Of a DNA stretch of 7,123 nucleotides, positions 5,932 to 7,123 are shown one piece after another. The stretch comes from Oscillospiraceae bacterium. GTDB lineage: Bacteria; Bacillota; Clostridia; Oscillospirales; Ruminococcaceae. Position 1 is the stretch's first letter. Every line of letters begins with the position of its first letter. The stretch spans positions 1 to 7,123 of the forward strand of contig JAGAUG010000103.1 in assembly GCA_017828935.1 (NCBI GenBank), in the 5' to 3' direction. The notes beneath the pieces are model-generated. The model did no database searches. It was not told where the DNA came from and saw only the letters and a list, made by a program, of their open reading frames with translations. A program made the translations under genes and the position numbers.

Positions 5932-7123
5932 ATGTCTAAAAATAATAATATGGATGATTATAAAACTTTAAGATGTTCTTTTTGTGGTAAGTTACAAGAT
6001 CAGGTTGGGCGAATGATTGCTGGACCTGGTGTATGTATTTGTAGTGAGTGTATTGAGCTTTGTCAAAGCGTATTAGCAGAAGAAAACTCGTCTACTGGAA
6101 AGAAAAAAAAATCAACTAAAAAACAAATAAAACTTCCAACACCAGTTGAGCTCAAAGACTATTTAGACGAGTATGTTATTGGTCAAGATAAAGCTAAAAA
6201 AGTTTTATGTGTCGCTGTATATAATCATTATAAGCGAATTAATAAAACAAAAAATGTTGGCGACGTCGAGATACAAAAAAGTAATGTATTATTACTCGGG
6301 CCAACAGGTGTCGGAAAAACTTTGTTAGCTCAAACTTTAGCAAATAAATTAGACGTTCCTTTTGCGATAGCTGACGCAACTACCCTAACGGAAGCTGGAT
6401 ATGTTGGCGAGGATGTTGAAAATATATTATTAAGATTAATTCAAGCCGCTGATTTCGATATCGAAAAAGCTGAGAAGGGCATTATCTATATCGACGAAAT
6501 AGATAAGATTACGAGAAAGAGTGAAAACAGATCAATAACTAGAGATGTTAGCGGAGAGGGAGTTCAGCAAGCTCTATTAAAGATTTTAGAAGGAACGATT
6601 GCTAACGTTCCACCTCAAGGGGGACGAAAACACCCACAACAAGAGTTTATCCAAATAAATACTTCTAATATTTTGTTTATTTGCGGTGGAGCGTTCGAGG
6701 GAATTGACTCTGTAATTAGAAAGAGAGTTGCTCAATCTTCGCTTGGATTTGAAGCTAGAATAAAAGATTCTGATAGAGATAGCTCTGATAAGTTACTTGA
6801 TCAACTTTCGCCTGAAGATTTAGTAAAATACGGAATTATACCGGAGTTAGTTGGAAGAATACCAGTTGTTTCGCATCTAAATGACTTAGACGTCGACTCT
6901 TTAATAAAAATATTGACAGAACCTAAAAACGCAATATTAAAGCAATATAAAAAATTATTTGAGATGGACGGGATAGAGCTAGAGTTTAGTAAAGATGCGA
7001 TTAGATACGTTGCTCAAGAAACTTTAGATAGAAAAACTGGAGCTAGAGGACTTAGAGCTGTAATCGAAGATATTTTGTCAGATATAATGTTCAGCGCTCC
7101 TTCTGATAAAAAAATAAAAAAAA
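5932..7123 (+). CDS. clpX: ClpX, ATPase subunit of the ClpXP protease (3' end cut by the window)
   Basis: This AAA+ unfoldase recognises tagged or unfolded proteins and threads them into ClpP. Of the usual roughly 420 residues, 397 are visible, and the reading frame is open at the right edge. The N-terminal zinc-binding domain has CSFC (Cys15, Cys18) and CSEC (Cys37, Cys40). The Lys-rich linker is at about 56-67. Then come Walker A GPTGVGKT (123-130), the pore-1 loop GYVG (156-159), Walker B IIYIDE (184-189), pore loop 2 near 200-210, the RKH loop GGRKHPQQE (230-238), the arginine finger Arg309 in ELVGRIPVV, and sensor 2 GARGLR (370-375). The ClpP-docking tripeptide reads LGF (271-273) rather than the commoner IGF. 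An in-frame stop at 5926-5928 limits the start to the ATG at 5932. The purine-rich GAGAGGGG at 5907-5914 lies 17 bases upstream, unusually far. Confidence 0.97.
   Translation, partial: MSKNNNMDDYKTLRCSFCGKLQDQVGRMIAGPGVCICSECIELCQSVLAEENSSTGKKKKSTKKQIKLPTPVELKDYLDEYVIGQDKAKKVLCVAVYNHYKRINKTKNVGDVEIQKSNVLLLGPTGVGKTLLAQTLANKLDVPFAIADATTLTEAGYVGEDVENILLRLIQAADFDIEKAEKGIIYIDEIDKITRKSENRSITRDVSGEGVQQALLKILEGTIANVPPQGGRKHPQQEFIQINTSNILFICGGAFEGIDSVIRKRVAQSSLGFEARIKDSDRDSSDKLLDQLSPEDLVKYGIIPELVGRIPVVSHLNDLDVDSLIKILTEPKNAILKQYKKLFEMDGIELEFSKDAIRYVAQETLDRKTGARGLRAVIEDILSDIMFSAPSDKKIKK

Noticed and set aside
1..7123. Search for a mobile element, CRISPR array, toxin-antitoxin, defence or biosynthetic cluster
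   Set aside because: Every gene is a recognisable housekeeping gene, and no direct-repeat arrays, transposase motifs or terminal inverted repeats were seen on either strand.

Overview
The window looks like ordinary core chromosome from a very AT-rich, low-GC Gram-positive bacterium (Bacillota, most likely Clostridia-like). Three things point there: a PolC-type replicative DNA polymerase, a split transketolase, and the order tig-clpP-clpX. The code appears standard. Tryptophan is TGG, no in-frame TGA was seen in the genes read, and all five complete genes end in TAA. ClpP and ClpX argue against a typical Mycoplasma. The exact taxon cannot be named from the sequence.

Layout. The left part (1-3100) is a minus-strand cluster read right to left: transketolase N-terminal subunit, transketolase C-terminal subunit, then the N-terminal 417 codons of polC, which runs off the left edge. 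Gaps between these genes are about 40 bases with no visible terminator, so they are probably one operon. It is driven by a good sigma-A-type promoter at 3154-3182. A divergent AT-rich intergenic region (3101-3457) carries this promoter and a near-perfect consensus promoter (TTGACA, 17 bases, TATAAT) facing right.

The right part (3458-7123) is all plus strand: rpsU (ribosomal protein bS21, 58 aa), a long hairpin, tig (trigger factor), clpP and clpX. clpX is cut by the right edge after 397 codons. The plus-strand genes form a theme of protein birth and quality control: a small ribosomal subunit protein, the ribosome-bound chaperone at the exit tunnel, and the ClpXP protease. The minus-strand genes supply the non-oxidative pentose phosphate pathway and the replicative polymerase.

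I found no mobile element, CRISPR array, tRNA, rRNA, defence or biosynthetic system, and no convincing new system. The points most worth a second look are an Asn-rich repeat-expanded linker inside PolC, the operon pairing of transketolase with polC, an A9 tract in the clpX linker where slippage in either direction would release only the zinc-binding domain, a long hairpin between rpsU and tig, and unusually long Shine-Dalgarno spacing at several genes.
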